In this document: piece after piece, positions 5,003 through 11,274 of the stretch
Position numbering within the stretch: the first letter of the stretch is position 1
Layout: every line of letters starts with the position of its first letter
Assembly (NCBI GenBank): GCA_026396205.1
Contig: JAPLXF010000077.1
Location: 1-15,538 of the forward strand
Length of the DNA stretch: 15,538 nucleotides
DNA from: Candidatus Moraniibacteriota bacterium
GTDB lineage: Bacteria; Patescibacteriota; Minisyncoccia; Moranbacterales; UBA2206
Direction: 5' to 3'
Position numbers and translations under genes: made by a program
Notes under the pieces: model-generated
Seen by the model: the letters and a program-made list of their open reading frames with translations, nothing else
Told to the model about the DNA's origin: nothing
Databases searched by the model: none

Positions 5003-6994
5003 ACGGGTAGCGCTAAAATAAAATTTAGGGTTTTTATTTTTATAAAGCTGTGTCTTCTGGCATGGTTTTTTATATTGCCGGGAAATTGCTGGGCAGATGA
5101 AAAAGACTTAATAATTACCGAGGTCATGTATAATCCAGACGGGACAGATGATAAAAATGAATGGATAGAAATTTATAATTCTGGAGAGTCTGAAATTAAT
5201 ATTGAAAAATCACTGCTTGGTTTTATCGAAAAAGAAGGTGCTTTTTGTCACGAATTTTCGGATAATTTAAAATTGGGGTCAAAAGAATTTGCAATAATAG
5301 CAGATGACTTAGATACATTTAAGATTAACCATGGTTCTTTCTCTGGAATCGCTTTGGATTCTTCTTTTGAGCTTCCAAATAGCAACAGCACAATAAAAAT
5401 TAGTTTTGATAAGTGCAAAACATGGAAAACTGAAGCAAAATACGAATCTATCTGGGGTGGAAATGGAAACAATACATCTTTGGAAAAAATCAATTTAACC
5501 ACTTCCGATATAAAGGAAAATTGGCAACAAAGTTATAAGCTAGGCGGAACACCCGGAGCAGAAAATTCAACTCCACCGCCACCAAAAACATATTCCAATA
5601 AAATCCGCATCAATGAAGTTTTACCGAATCCCAAAGGCACAGATAGCGATCTGGAATGGATTGAGTTTTATAATTATGGCGATACCAAAGAGGATTTGGA
5701 CGGATGGAGATTAAAAGACAGAAACGGCACGGAACATACGCTGAAACAATCAGATGAAATAAATCTAGAAATAATTTCACATGGTTATGTCTGGTTTAAT
5801 CCCAATAAATTCAGTGTACCTCTGCATAATTCCGGTACAGAATCAATCGGGCTTATTGACCCAAATGGCAATTTAATCAGTAGCGTTTCTTATATTGGTA
5901 GCGATGCTAAGGAAAATATTTCCTACAATTTCGACGGCGCATCTTGGCGATGGAGCCGGTTTTTGACGGCGGGAAGCGCCAATATTTTTAATACTTTACC
6001 GGAAATAAAATCTGATGTGGAAAACAAAATCTATGTGAACACTTACGCTGAATTTTCCGCCAAAGGTTCAGATGCGGATAATGACACACTTAAATATACA
6101 TGGAATTTTGGCGACGGACATAAAAGCTATCTGAAAAAAACTACCCATAAATACGAAGAAACAGGAAAATATACGGCAACTTTGACAGTTTCCGATAACA
6201 GCGAGGATGTAATAAAAACCTTTAGTATCGATGTTCAAGAATTTCCGGAACAGAAAGTGAAAATTGTGCGGGTGATGCCCAACCCCAAAGGCAAAGACAG
6301 CGATTTGGAATTTATCGAAGTCCAGAACAAATCTAAAAAGAAAATTAATCTCAAAAACTGGTCAGTGGCTACCGGAACCAAAAATTTATATAATCACCCG
6401 ATTACCAAGGACTTGATTATTAAGGCCGGGAAAATTTTAAAAATCACCCGCACGGATTCCAAATTCACTTTGCCCAATAAAAAAGGCAAAGTGGAATTGC
6501 GCTATCCGGACGGGCAAGTGGCTTCCAAAATTAAATATTCCAAATGGGGCGCCGGCATTGCCGACGATGAAACTTATGAAAAAACTGCCGGCGGCTGGGA
6601 ATGGACAGCGCCGGCTGTTACTGAAATAAAAACCGAAGAAAATACAACTCCGGAGACCGAAACTATTCCGGAACCGGAAATTATTATTCCGTCTGTTGAA
6701 GATATAGAAATTCCGGAAAATATACTCGAAGAGGAAGATAAAAATATCCAATCTTATCGGGAAACCAAAAGAGAAAATCGGATTGCGCTGATTAGTTTTG
6801 GGACAACTATAAATACTCCGCAGGCTTTCTTTGAATCGCAAGGAAAAGTTCTGGGTGCGTCAACTGTCAAAGAAACTTCCGATTATTTTCAGTTTACTCC
6901 GCCTGGAATTCCAGAGGAACACTATGCAGTAAAATTTTTGAGAAATTTTTCTTTCAATATTAACTCTTGGTTAAACAAAATTTTACTTTTCTGA
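5003..6994 (+). CDS. Secreted multi-domain protein with lamin-tail (LTD) and PKD domains
   Basis: Probably an exported surface protein. Numbered from the TTG at 5075 (639 aa): LTD 1 about 11-115 (LIITEVMYNPDG, NEWIEIYN), LTD 2 about 176-300 (IRINEVLPNPKGTDSDLEWI), a PKD domain about 308-388 (NFGDGHKS, GKYTATLTVSD), LTD 3 about 395-510 (VKIVRVMPNPKGKDSDLEFI), a Glu/Pro-rich linker (EENTTPETETIPEPEI), then GKVLGAS and a hydrophobic end. The frame is open upstream of 5075 and encodes an obvious signal peptide (KFRVFIFIKLCLLAWFFILP then CWADE), so TTG 5075 is too late. No ATG, GTG or TTG is in frame before it. I place the start provisionally at ACG 5003, possibly a mutated ATG. Repeats precede it. 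The known role of LTD/PKD domains is surface adhesion or structure; the specific function is unknown. Confidence 0.85.
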   Translation, partial: TGSAKIKFRVFIFIKLCLLAWFFILPGNCWADEKDLIITEVMYNPDGTDDKNEWIEIYNSGESEINIEKSLLGFIEKEGAFCHEFSDNLKLGSKEFAIIADDLDTFKINHGSFSGIALDSSFELPNSNSTIKISFDKCKTWKTEAKYESIWGGNGNNTSLEKINLTTSDIKENWQQSYKLGGTPGAENSTPPPPKTYSNKIRINEVLPNPKGTDSDLEWIEFYNYGDTKEDLDGWRLKDRNGTEHTLKQSDEINLEIISHGYVWFNPNKFSVPLHNSGTESIGLIDPNGNLISSVSYIGSDAKENISYNFDGASWRWSRFLTAGSANIFNTLPEIKSDVENKIYVNTYAEFSAKGSDADNDTLKYTWNFGDGHKSYLKKTTHKYEETGKYTATLTVSDNSEDVIKTFSIDVQEFPEQKVKIVRVMPNPKGKDSDLEFIEVQNKSKKKINLKNWSVATGTKNLYNHPITKDLIIKAGKILKITRTDSKFTLPNKKGKVELRYPDGQVASKIKYSKWGAGIADDETYEKTAGGWEWTAPAVTEIKTEENTTPETETIPEPEIIIPSVEDIEIPENILEEEDKNIQSYRETKRENRIALISFGTTINTPQAFFESQGKVLGASTVKETSDYFQFTPPGIPEEHYAVKFLRNFSFNINSWLNKILLF

Positions 6995-7008
6995 CTAATC
7001 TAATTTTT

Positions 7009-7055
7009 ATCTCCCTTTGCAAAAGGGAGATGTCCAAAGGACAGAGGGATTTTTA
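7009..7055 (+). terminator. Hairpin repeat / likely terminator after the lamin-tail gene
   Basis: ATCTCCCTTT (7009-7018) pairs perfectly with AAAGGGAGAT (7022-7031). A second small hairpin, GTCC-AAA-GGAC, and then GGGATTTTT follow. The motif resembles an intergenic repeat seen in many Patescibacteria genomes (from memory). It is 15 bases past the stop. Confidence 0.55.
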
Positions 7056-7075
7056 CGAATTGCGCAAAATAAAAA

Positions 7076-7109
7076 CCTCCGGCAATAGGTGCATTGTCAG
7101 AGGCTTTTT
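7076..7109. terminator. Bidirectional terminator
   Basis: CCTCCGGCAAT (7076-7086) and ATTGTCAGAGG (7093-7103) form an 11-position stem with one mismatch and one wobble. It is flanked by GCTTTTTCTTTT rightward and GGTTTTTATTTT leftward. It lies between the lamin-tail gene and the converging 37-aa gene. Confidence 0.7.
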
Positions 7110-7121
7110 CTTTTGGAGCAA

Positions 7122-7235
7122 TTATTTGCTCTCTTTAATTTTGCTGTCTAAAAAAGAGATCATTTCCTCAATAGACCGTTCCCCATTTTCTTCAAGCTGT
7201 TTTATCATTTCGCCAATATGTTCAATCTCAACCAT
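7122..7235 (-). CDS. Small acidic helical protein, 37 aa
   Basis: Not recognised. MVEIEHIGEMIKQLEENGER then SIEEMISFLDSKIKESK: two short amphipathic helices, no membrane segment. AAGGAG lies seven bases before the ATG, a terminator (7076-7109) follows the stop, and a near-consensus promoter with a palindromic operator-like site lies upstream (7309-7337), with a terminator-like leader hairpin between them. This complete set of signals makes a real gene likely despite the size. The promoter resembles that of lexA, so damage control is proposed. Confidence 0.6.
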   Translation of the reverse strand: MVEIEHIGEMIKQLEENGERSIEEMISFLDSKIKESK

Positions 7236-7261
7236 TTTTTTACTCCTTTCTAATTTTTGGC

Positions 7262-7290
7262 TAAAAATAAAAAGACCCAAAATAGGTTCT
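7262..7290 (-). terminator. Terminator-like hairpin in the leader of the 37-aa gene
   Basis: Read leftward, AGA-a-CCTA pairs with TGGGTCT (one bulge, one wobble), followed by TTTTATTTTT. It begins about 12 bases after the expected transcript start and ends about 27 bases before the ATG, where an attenuator would sit. Confidence 0.4.
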
Positions 7291-7308
7291 TGAAACAACT
7301 AGTTCTGT

Positions 7309-7337
7309 ATTGTATATGACTATTTAAAAATAGTCAA
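7309..7337 (-). promoter_or_regulatory. Promoter and palindromic operator-like site of the 37-aa gene
   Basis: Read leftward: TTGACT (7337-7332), 17-base spacer, TACAAT (7314-7309). The palindrome GACTATTT-TT-AAATAGTC (7318-7335) spans the -35 and spacer. The segment TAAATAGTCATATACAAT is almost identical to TAAATAGTCGTATTATAAT in the lexA promoter, at the same place relative to the -10. Confidence 0.65.
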
Positions 7338-7375
7338 TAGCCCATAATTATTTTAATTGTGTAAGTAATCAATTA

Positions 7376-7409
7376 CCCCGGTTAAATATCACTAAGCGAT
7401 TTAACGGGG
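7376..7409. repeat. Palindromic hairpin, CCCCGG...CGGGG family
   Basis: CCCCGGTTAAAT (7376-7387) pairs with ATTTAACGGGG (7399-7409) with one bulged G. The CCCCG/CGGGG arms resemble the repeats at 4777-4990. Confidence 0.6.
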
Positions 7410-7428
7410 CAAGCTTACCTCAACTCAC

Positions 7429-7447
7429 TTGGACACGGAGTGTCCAA
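7429..7447. repeat. Perfect 8-bp hairpin TTGGACAC-GGA-GTGTCCAA
   Basis: A strong stem followed on the plus strand by ATAAATTGTTTTTATT, so it may act as a weak terminator. No gene is read into it from the left. The rest of 7448-7558 shows only a small TCGAG/CTCGA stem after the 119-aa gene. Confidence 0.5.
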
Positions 7448-7558
7448 ATAAATTGTTTTTATTAGTCAGCTTTTGGCATATGCAATTATTTGACGAATTT
7501 GTATTTAGGGTAAAAAATCATTTTTAGTCGAGGTTTAAACTCGAATTGATTAAAAGAT

Positions 7559-7918
7559 TCACCCTAAGGTTGGGCCTTGGGAAGATTTATTTTCTGTTTC
7601 TTCTTTTGCTTTTAGTAGTTCTTCCTTGGCATACAGATCTATCCGATTTAAAGCATTCTGCAGAGCTAAATTGGCATAATTATCTTTTCCGGCATCGTAT
7701 TCGTTCAGAAAACTCATATAATCTTCCGCTTCAACCTTAGTTAGAAGCCTCTTGGCATACAAATCGTTGATTCTTAGCGCCAAATCTTCGGCCATATCCA
7801 ATTGTTCAGGTTTGCTTTCCGGGCCTTGCTCAATTTGCCCGGTAATTTTTTCATCCAGCTCCTTTTTTTCTTTTGGCTTTTCCCCTGTTATGAAAAATTT
7901 GCCTTCGCTAAAATCCAT
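7559..7918 (-). CDS. Hypothetical charged soluble protein, 119 aa
   Basis: Not recognised. Rich in Glu and Lys, no hydrophobic segment, probably helical: acidic/basic front (EKPKEKKELDEKITG), a central helical region with two similar units (DLALRINDLYAKRLLTKVEA and ALNRIDLYAKEELLKAKEE), and a polar tail. The units share RI-DLYAK, suggesting an internal repeat around residues 48-56 and 91-98. There is no SD; an extended -10 promoter lies about 30 bases upstream. It ends with TGA. It is a separate transcript downstream of the restriction locus. Confidence 0.7.
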   Translation of the reverse strand: MDFSEGKFFITGEKPKEKKELDEKITGQIEQGPESKPEQLDMAEDLALRINDLYAKRLLTKVEAEDYMSFLNEYDAGKDNYANLALQNALNRIDLYAKEELLKAKEETENKSSQGPTLG

Positions 7919-7945
7919 ATTTTTAATAATAAAAATTACTTAATT

Positions 7946-7954
7946 ATTATAGCA
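7946..7954 (-). promoter_or_regulatory. Extended -10 promoter of the 119-aa gene
   Basis: Read leftward, TGCTATAAT: a TGN extension directly before a perfect TATAAT. There is no good -35, as is usual for extended -10 promoters. Expected start near 7939. Confidence 0.5.
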
Positions 7955-7982
7955 CGGACCGGTAAAAAATTTATTTTAATTC

Positions 7983-8081
7983 CTAAATCCAATAGGCGGT
8001 TCTTCGGGCATGATAAACATCCGTCGGCTTTTCGGCTTTAGCAAAAGCATCGACAACAAACTTTTCGACTTTTTTATACAT
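7983..8081 (-). pseudogene. Truncated ORF, 32 aa, HD-domain-protein-like N-terminus
   Basis: The ATG overlaps the SWIM gene's stop region, a translational-coupling arrangement. The peptide MYKKVEKFVVDAFAKAEKPT then DVYHARRTAYWI stops at TAG. From memory, this resembles the N-terminus of small HD-domain hydrolases (which continue WIKKLKPDADE and then the HD motif), but the HD motif is absent. One extra base after ATT would extend the frame only to a further stop 17 codons on, so the 3' part is lost, not merely frameshifted. It is either a decayed last gene of the restriction operon or a very small real gene. Confidence 0.4.
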
Positions 8082-8817
8082 TAATAATTCCATAAGCTAA
8101 TTTTAACAGAGGCTCCTCCCAACCAAAGCTAGTTTCTTGATTTTTTAATACTTTAAAAGCCGCTGTGCAGCCATGATCAATTCTGGAAAATTCTTGAAGC
8201 ACATTGACAAGTTCTTCCATAAAGCCGCCAACTGTGCCGTCGGAATCATCAACTCCGCCATTGCATAATTTCTTATCCAGCCTTAAAAGCATTTTAACCA
8301 GTAGATCGGCAGTTTGCCTGCTAACCGGCAATTCTGATACGATTGCCGATAAGCGATTGCACCCTTCTATAAGCGAGTCCTGATAAGCAAACCAAATTCG
8401 GGATGGTCCATTATATGATTTGATATATTTCATTGCGCCACTGATGGATTTTTGCGTTTTAGCTAATTCTATTTTAGATAATTCGCCCGGGCGATTGCTG
8501 CATTTGGGCTCATAAAAAACTTCTTTATCTTCTTTTTTGATAGGTTTGCCGCCCAAAACTGCGTGAATCGCCACTGCCACCATGTGCTTGCAAATATAAT
8601 CATTTTGTCCCAGATAACAATCACAGCTTCCTTGGCTAAAATTTTTACTTGAAATTGATACTTGATAAAAATTGCCGCCTAACACTCGGGCAGAAAATCC
8701 ATCAAATTTCTCTTGAAAATCGCTTACCTTGCCGTTTTCGTACAAATTAACCGCCTTTTCAAAAGTTGGCTGATCTGTCACAAATTTTATTTTATTCAAA
8801 TCAAATTTCGGCTGCAT
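8074..8817 (-). CDS. SWIM zinc-finger protein, 247 aa
   Basis: The SWIM motif is at residues 65-78: CDC, eight residues, then C76-K-H78 (CxC...CxH), a zinc-binding fold that in other proteins contacts DNA or protein partners. The N-terminal 60 residues (KFVTDQPTFEKAVNLYENGK; ARVLGGNFYQVSI) match the usual lead-in to SWIM domains. The rest is helical with no recognised domain. I chose ATG 8817 because it sits in AAATAATATG, the same junction as at hsdM and the NYN gene. A TTG five codons earlier (8832) has GGAGG six bases upstream and is the alternative. It directly follows hsdS, so it is probably co-translated with it. A role in the restriction system (DNA binding or regulation) is inference. 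Confidence 0.82.
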   Translation of the reverse strand: MQPKFDLNKIKFVTDQPTFEKAVNLYENGKVSDFQEKFDGFSARVLGGNFYQVSISSKNFSQGSCDCYLGQNDYICKHMVAVAIHAVLGGKPIKKEDKEVFYEPKCSNRPGELSKIELAKTQKSISGAMKYIKSYNGPSRIWFAYQDSLIEGCNRLSAIVSELPVSRQTADLLVKMLLRLDKKLCNGGVDDSDGTVGGFMEELVNVLQEFSRIDHGCTAAFKVLKNQETSFGWEEPLLKLAYGIINV

Positions 8818-8818
8818 A

Positions 8819-10156
8819 TTATTTGCTTTCAATCATTTCCTCCACTCTCCTTTTAGCCTCTTCCAAAAGTTCTTTGGCTTTTTGGCGGGATTCGAAAGAT
8901 TGTTTGACTAGATTAGAAATTTTTTCTTGCGTTTCTTTCGGCAAAATTGGAATAACCATATCCTTTATAGTTTCTTTTGGCACGGCAGTTAAAATAGTTC
9001 CGGCACATCTTTTTTCTAATTGAAATTGAAAAATAATACTTTTTGCCATAACTAATAAAACCTCTGGTAATACTTCCTTGCTTCTAAATTGAAAAAAACC
9101 ATTTGATGCCAAAAATCCCTTCTGCTCTTTGGCAACTAACGCTACCTTATCCAGTGAACCTTCCACAGTTGAAACAATAACATCATTCGTTTTTAAAATT
9201 CTTTTCGCCCTATTTGGCGCCTCTTTACCTAAAACTTCAGTAAATCCATTAATGGCTCCTGAATTTATGTTTGAAAGCTCAACATAATTGAATTTATCAT
9301 TTGGTTTTTTATTTGCTTCAAATTTGGCAGGAATATTTTCTATGACTTCGCCTAATAATTTTGAATTATTCTCTTTTAATTTAGAAACCAACTTTTCATA
9401 TTTCGCTTGAAAATATTCCGCGTCCATTCTTCTAGAATTCTCCACTTCCGATAAATTAATAACCACAGACAAACTTTCGATTTTTTCATAATCTGTTAAT
9501 CCTAATTCTTCTAAGAGCAACCTTTCTGCTTGTTGATATAACGATTCTGATTTTTGGGATTCTTCCCATGATTTGTTAGATAATTTTTCTATTTCTTTTT
9601 GAATTGGCATTGGCAATACAGCAATTTTAAATTGTTTCAATTCTTCCGCATTTACATTAGCTTGGTTTACAGCACGCCTTGCATATTTTTTAATTTGCCT
9701 TAACCCAAATTTTGAATTAAGAAAAATATTTAAATAATCCGGCAATATTTCTGCCTTATCTGGTTGTAATTTTATTAGATATGACGCAAAAGTTGATTCC
9801 AGATCTAATTTATAAATTCCAGTTCTTCCAACAAACTCTTCCGAATTTACGCGATTAAATAAAACATCATTTTTCTCTAATTGAAAGTTTTTAAAAATTA
9901 TTTCCGAAACATCAGCAAATCTTACCTTGTTATCAAATAAAAAAGCATCCTCTATATTATCCATTTTAAACATCGGATATCCTTTTTTATCATCATTCAT
10001 TGCCAGCGAAAGACCGTATTGACATTTTTTTAAAACTTCACCGATGAATTTCCAATTTCCTTTTGCGAAATCAATAAAATACTCCGGCTGATAATATTCA
10101 GCATCAATTCTTGTCGAACCTTCAAATTGGGATTTTTGGATTATTGAAAAATTCAT
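8819..10156 (-). CDS. hsdS: Type I-like restriction-modification specificity subunit (S)
   Basis: The 445-aa DNA-recognition subunit. It has the pseudo-symmetric layout of the family: RIDAEYYQPEY (16-26), TRD1 about 35-185, a conserved helical spacer with KEIEKLSNKSWEESQKSE (187-204), RMDAEYFQAKY (243-253), TRD2 about 265-405, then a second helical spacer (410-442). Two different TRDs predict a bipartite, asymmetric target. The partner is expected to be the nuclease-methyltransferase at 11275-13197, although the two genes are separated by the NYN gene, a spacer and the 112-aa gene. AAAGGA lies about eight bases before ATG, inside the end of the 112-aa gene. Confidence 0.92.
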   Translation of the reverse strand: MNFSIIQKSQFEGSTRIDAEYYQPEYFIDFAKGNWKFIGEVLKKCQYGLSLAMNDDKKGYPMFKMDNIEDAFLFDNKVRFADVSEIIFKNFQLEKNDVLFNRVNSEEFVGRTGIYKLDLESTFASYLIKLQPDKAEILPDYLNIFLNSKFGLRQIKKYARRAVNQANVNAEELKQFKIAVLPMPIQKEIEKLSNKSWEESQKSESLYQQAERLLLEELGLTDYEKIESLSVVINLSEVENSRRMDAEYFQAKYEKLVSKLKENNSKLLGEVIENIPAKFEANKKPNDKFNYVELSNINSGAINGFTEVLGKEAPNRAKRILKTNDVIVSTVEGSLDKVALVAKEQKGFLASNGFFQFRSKEVLPEVLLVMAKSIIFQFQLEKRCAGTILTAVPKETIKDMVIPILPKETQEKISNLVKQSFESRQKAKELLEEAKRRVEEMIESK

Positions 10157-10159
10157 AAA

Positions 10160-10498
10160 TTATTCCTTTACGCTAAAGCCAATTTTAACATCATCTTTTG
10201 AAAGATATTTTATTTGAAAATATGATATTAGGGCATCTAGCTTGCTAAAAAATACTGCCCCATTACAAAAAATTTCTTGTGTATATTTTCCCTCTCCCAA
10301 TGGATATGGTCTCACTTCAGACATTGGAACTTTAAATTCATTTAGATCTAAGCTTGTTAAATTTGCCAGCTCGTCAATAATTAAATGGTATTCTCTAACA
10401 AAATTATCTGTGATACTGCTATTTTTTGATAAATTGCTTTTAAGTGCATTCAGCCTGACATATAATCTCAGTAATTTATCTTGACTTTGATTTTCCAT
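10160..10498 (-). CDS. Hypothetical protein, 112 aa, in the restriction locus
   Basis: Not recognised. A helical N-terminal half (LRLYVRLNALKSNLS; NFVREYHLIIDELANL) is followed by a short mixed region (FKVPMSEVRPYPLGEGKYTQ) and a helical end. No membrane segment. It lies three bases before the hsdS start and shares its transcript. There is no SD before its ATG; a putative promoter lies at 10561-10588. Its placement suggests an accessory or regulator of the specificity subunit, but nothing in the sequence shows this. Confidence 0.72.
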   Translation of the reverse strand: MENQSQDKLLRLYVRLNALKSNLSKNSSITDNFVREYHLIIDELANLTSLDLNEFKVPMSEVRPYPLGEGKYTQEIFCNGAVFFSKLDALISYFQIKYLSKDDVKIGFSVKE

Positions 10499-10560
10499 AT
10501 AAATTAAAAATTAGTTAATTTTTTGAAATATTTTGCATAAATAAGCGTATTATTTAAGTA

Positions 10561-10588
10561 AGTATAGCGACCTTGACAATGATGTTGA
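10561..10588 (-). promoter_or_regulatory. Putative minus-strand promoter for 112aa-hsdS-SWIM
   Basis: Read leftward: TCAACA (10588-10583, 4/6 to consensus), 16-base spacer, TATACT (10566-10561). Its -10 is one arm of the inverted repeat AGTATAGC / GCTATACT, whose other arm holds the -10 of the plus-strand promoter. Leader of about 55 bases. Confidence 0.4.
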
Positions 10589-10600
10589 TTTTGCTATACT
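10573..10600 (+). promoter_or_regulatory. Plus-strand sigma70 promoter of a small RNA
   Basis: Perfect TTGACA (10573-10578), 16-base spacer, TATACT (10595-10600). No plus-strand ORF follows; a terminator lies about 75 bases downstream. Confidence 0.7.
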
Positions 10601-10606
10601 GATAAT

Positions 10607-10681
10607 GTCTTTCGGTTAACATAAACTGAAAGGGTATTACATCCAAGGGCAACCCTCCGCGAGGAGGGTTTGCTTTTTTTT
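10607..10681 (+). ncRNA. Candidate small RNA inside the restriction locus
   Basis: About 75 nt between a consensus promoter and an intrinsic terminator. Hairpin 1 is CUUUCGGUU-AACAUA-AACUGAAAG (10609-10632, 9 bp with one G-U). Hairpin 2 is AACCCUCC-GCGA-GGAGGGUU with a GNRA-type loop. They are joined by a single-stranded stretch, GGUAUUACAUCCAAGGGC (10633-10650). It occupies the only sizeable gap in the locus, opposite in direction to all its neighbours, and overlaps the last bases of the NYN gene. No known RNA family is recognised. Targets are unknown. Confidence 0.62.
10649..10681 (+). terminator. Intrinsic terminator with GCGA tetraloop
   Basis: GC-AACCCTCC-GCGA-GGAGGGTT-tGC, with one bulged T, then eight T residues. 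The T-run is only on the plus strand, so it does not terminate the leftward NYN transcript. Confidence 0.85.
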
Positions 10682-11273
10682 AGGCCTTCTTTTCAGATCT
10701 ATACTTCAGTTCCCTGCCCCAAACATCATCCGTTATTTTCAATACATCAAAATACCCGTCTCCGCCAGTTTTTAATTCCGTAGAAGCATTGTTCTCGGAT
10801 GAAAAAATATAAACTTTTTTTCCTCTGTTTTTTAAATAAGTCACCAGCGCCAGGAAATCAGAATCGCCAGAAAATAAAACAGCTGTGCCATATTTTTTAA
10901 TAAAATGCAGCGCGTCAATTGTCATTTCTACATCCATATTTCCTTTTTCTTCAATAGATTGTCCCGCATCTGTAATAATAGCAATCCTTTTTAATTCCTT
11001 TTTTCTCACTACAAAACCTAAGCCCTTATTGAGAAAAGTAAAAAATTTATGTTTTCCATCTAAACTATATTCTCTCGTTCCGTCCGCAGGGTATGCGGTA
11101 TAATAAAAAACTTTTATCTCCGAGCCTTTAAATTTTGCTTTAATAAAATTTCTAAGCTTTTCAAAATCAAACATTTTCCCTTTTACTTTCTGTGCTTGCC
11201 AAAGATTTGAAGCGTCAATAAAAACATAGATTGCGTTTAAGCTTTCCGCCTGATTTTTGTTTTGATTAAACAT
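10680..11273 (-). CDS. NYN-domain (LabA/DUF88-like, PIN-fold) nuclease, 197 aa
   Basis: A predicted metal-dependent RNase of the NYN family. The acidic and polar active-site residues are visible: FIDASNLW (D20, N23), GNMDVEMTIDAL (D114, D120) and FSGDSDFLALV (D137, D139). The basic region FVVRKKELKR fits the family. It is translated from a TAATATG junction with the upstream nuclease-methyltransferase (stop and start one base apart), without an SD. Coupling to a restriction enzyme suggests a defence role, for example RNA damage after phage sensing, but the substrate is unknown. An RNA-coding gene lies right at its 3' end. Confidence 0.88.
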   Translation of the reverse strand: MFNQNKNQAESLNAIYVFIDASNLWQAQKVKGKMFDFEKLRNFIKAKFKGSEIKVFYYTAYPADGTREYSLDGKHKFFTFLNKGLGFVVRKKELKRIAIITDAGQSIEEKGNMDVEMTIDALHFIKKYGTAVLFSGDSDFLALVTYLKNRGKKVYIFSSENNASTELKTGGDGYFDVLKITDDVWGRELKYRSEKKA

Positions 11274-11274
11274 A

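Noticed and set aside
4754..5127. CRISPR-like array
   Set aside because: The repeats are palindromic elements of different length and interior, without regular spacers or cas genes.
7429..7462. Definite terminator
   Set aside because: The stem is perfect, but the T-run is interrupted and several bases away, and no transcript is clearly heading into it; kept only as a hairpin.
7485..7527. 15-codon plus-strand ORF MQLFDEFVFRVKNHF
   Set aside because: Too short, no SD, no convincing promoter and no terminator.
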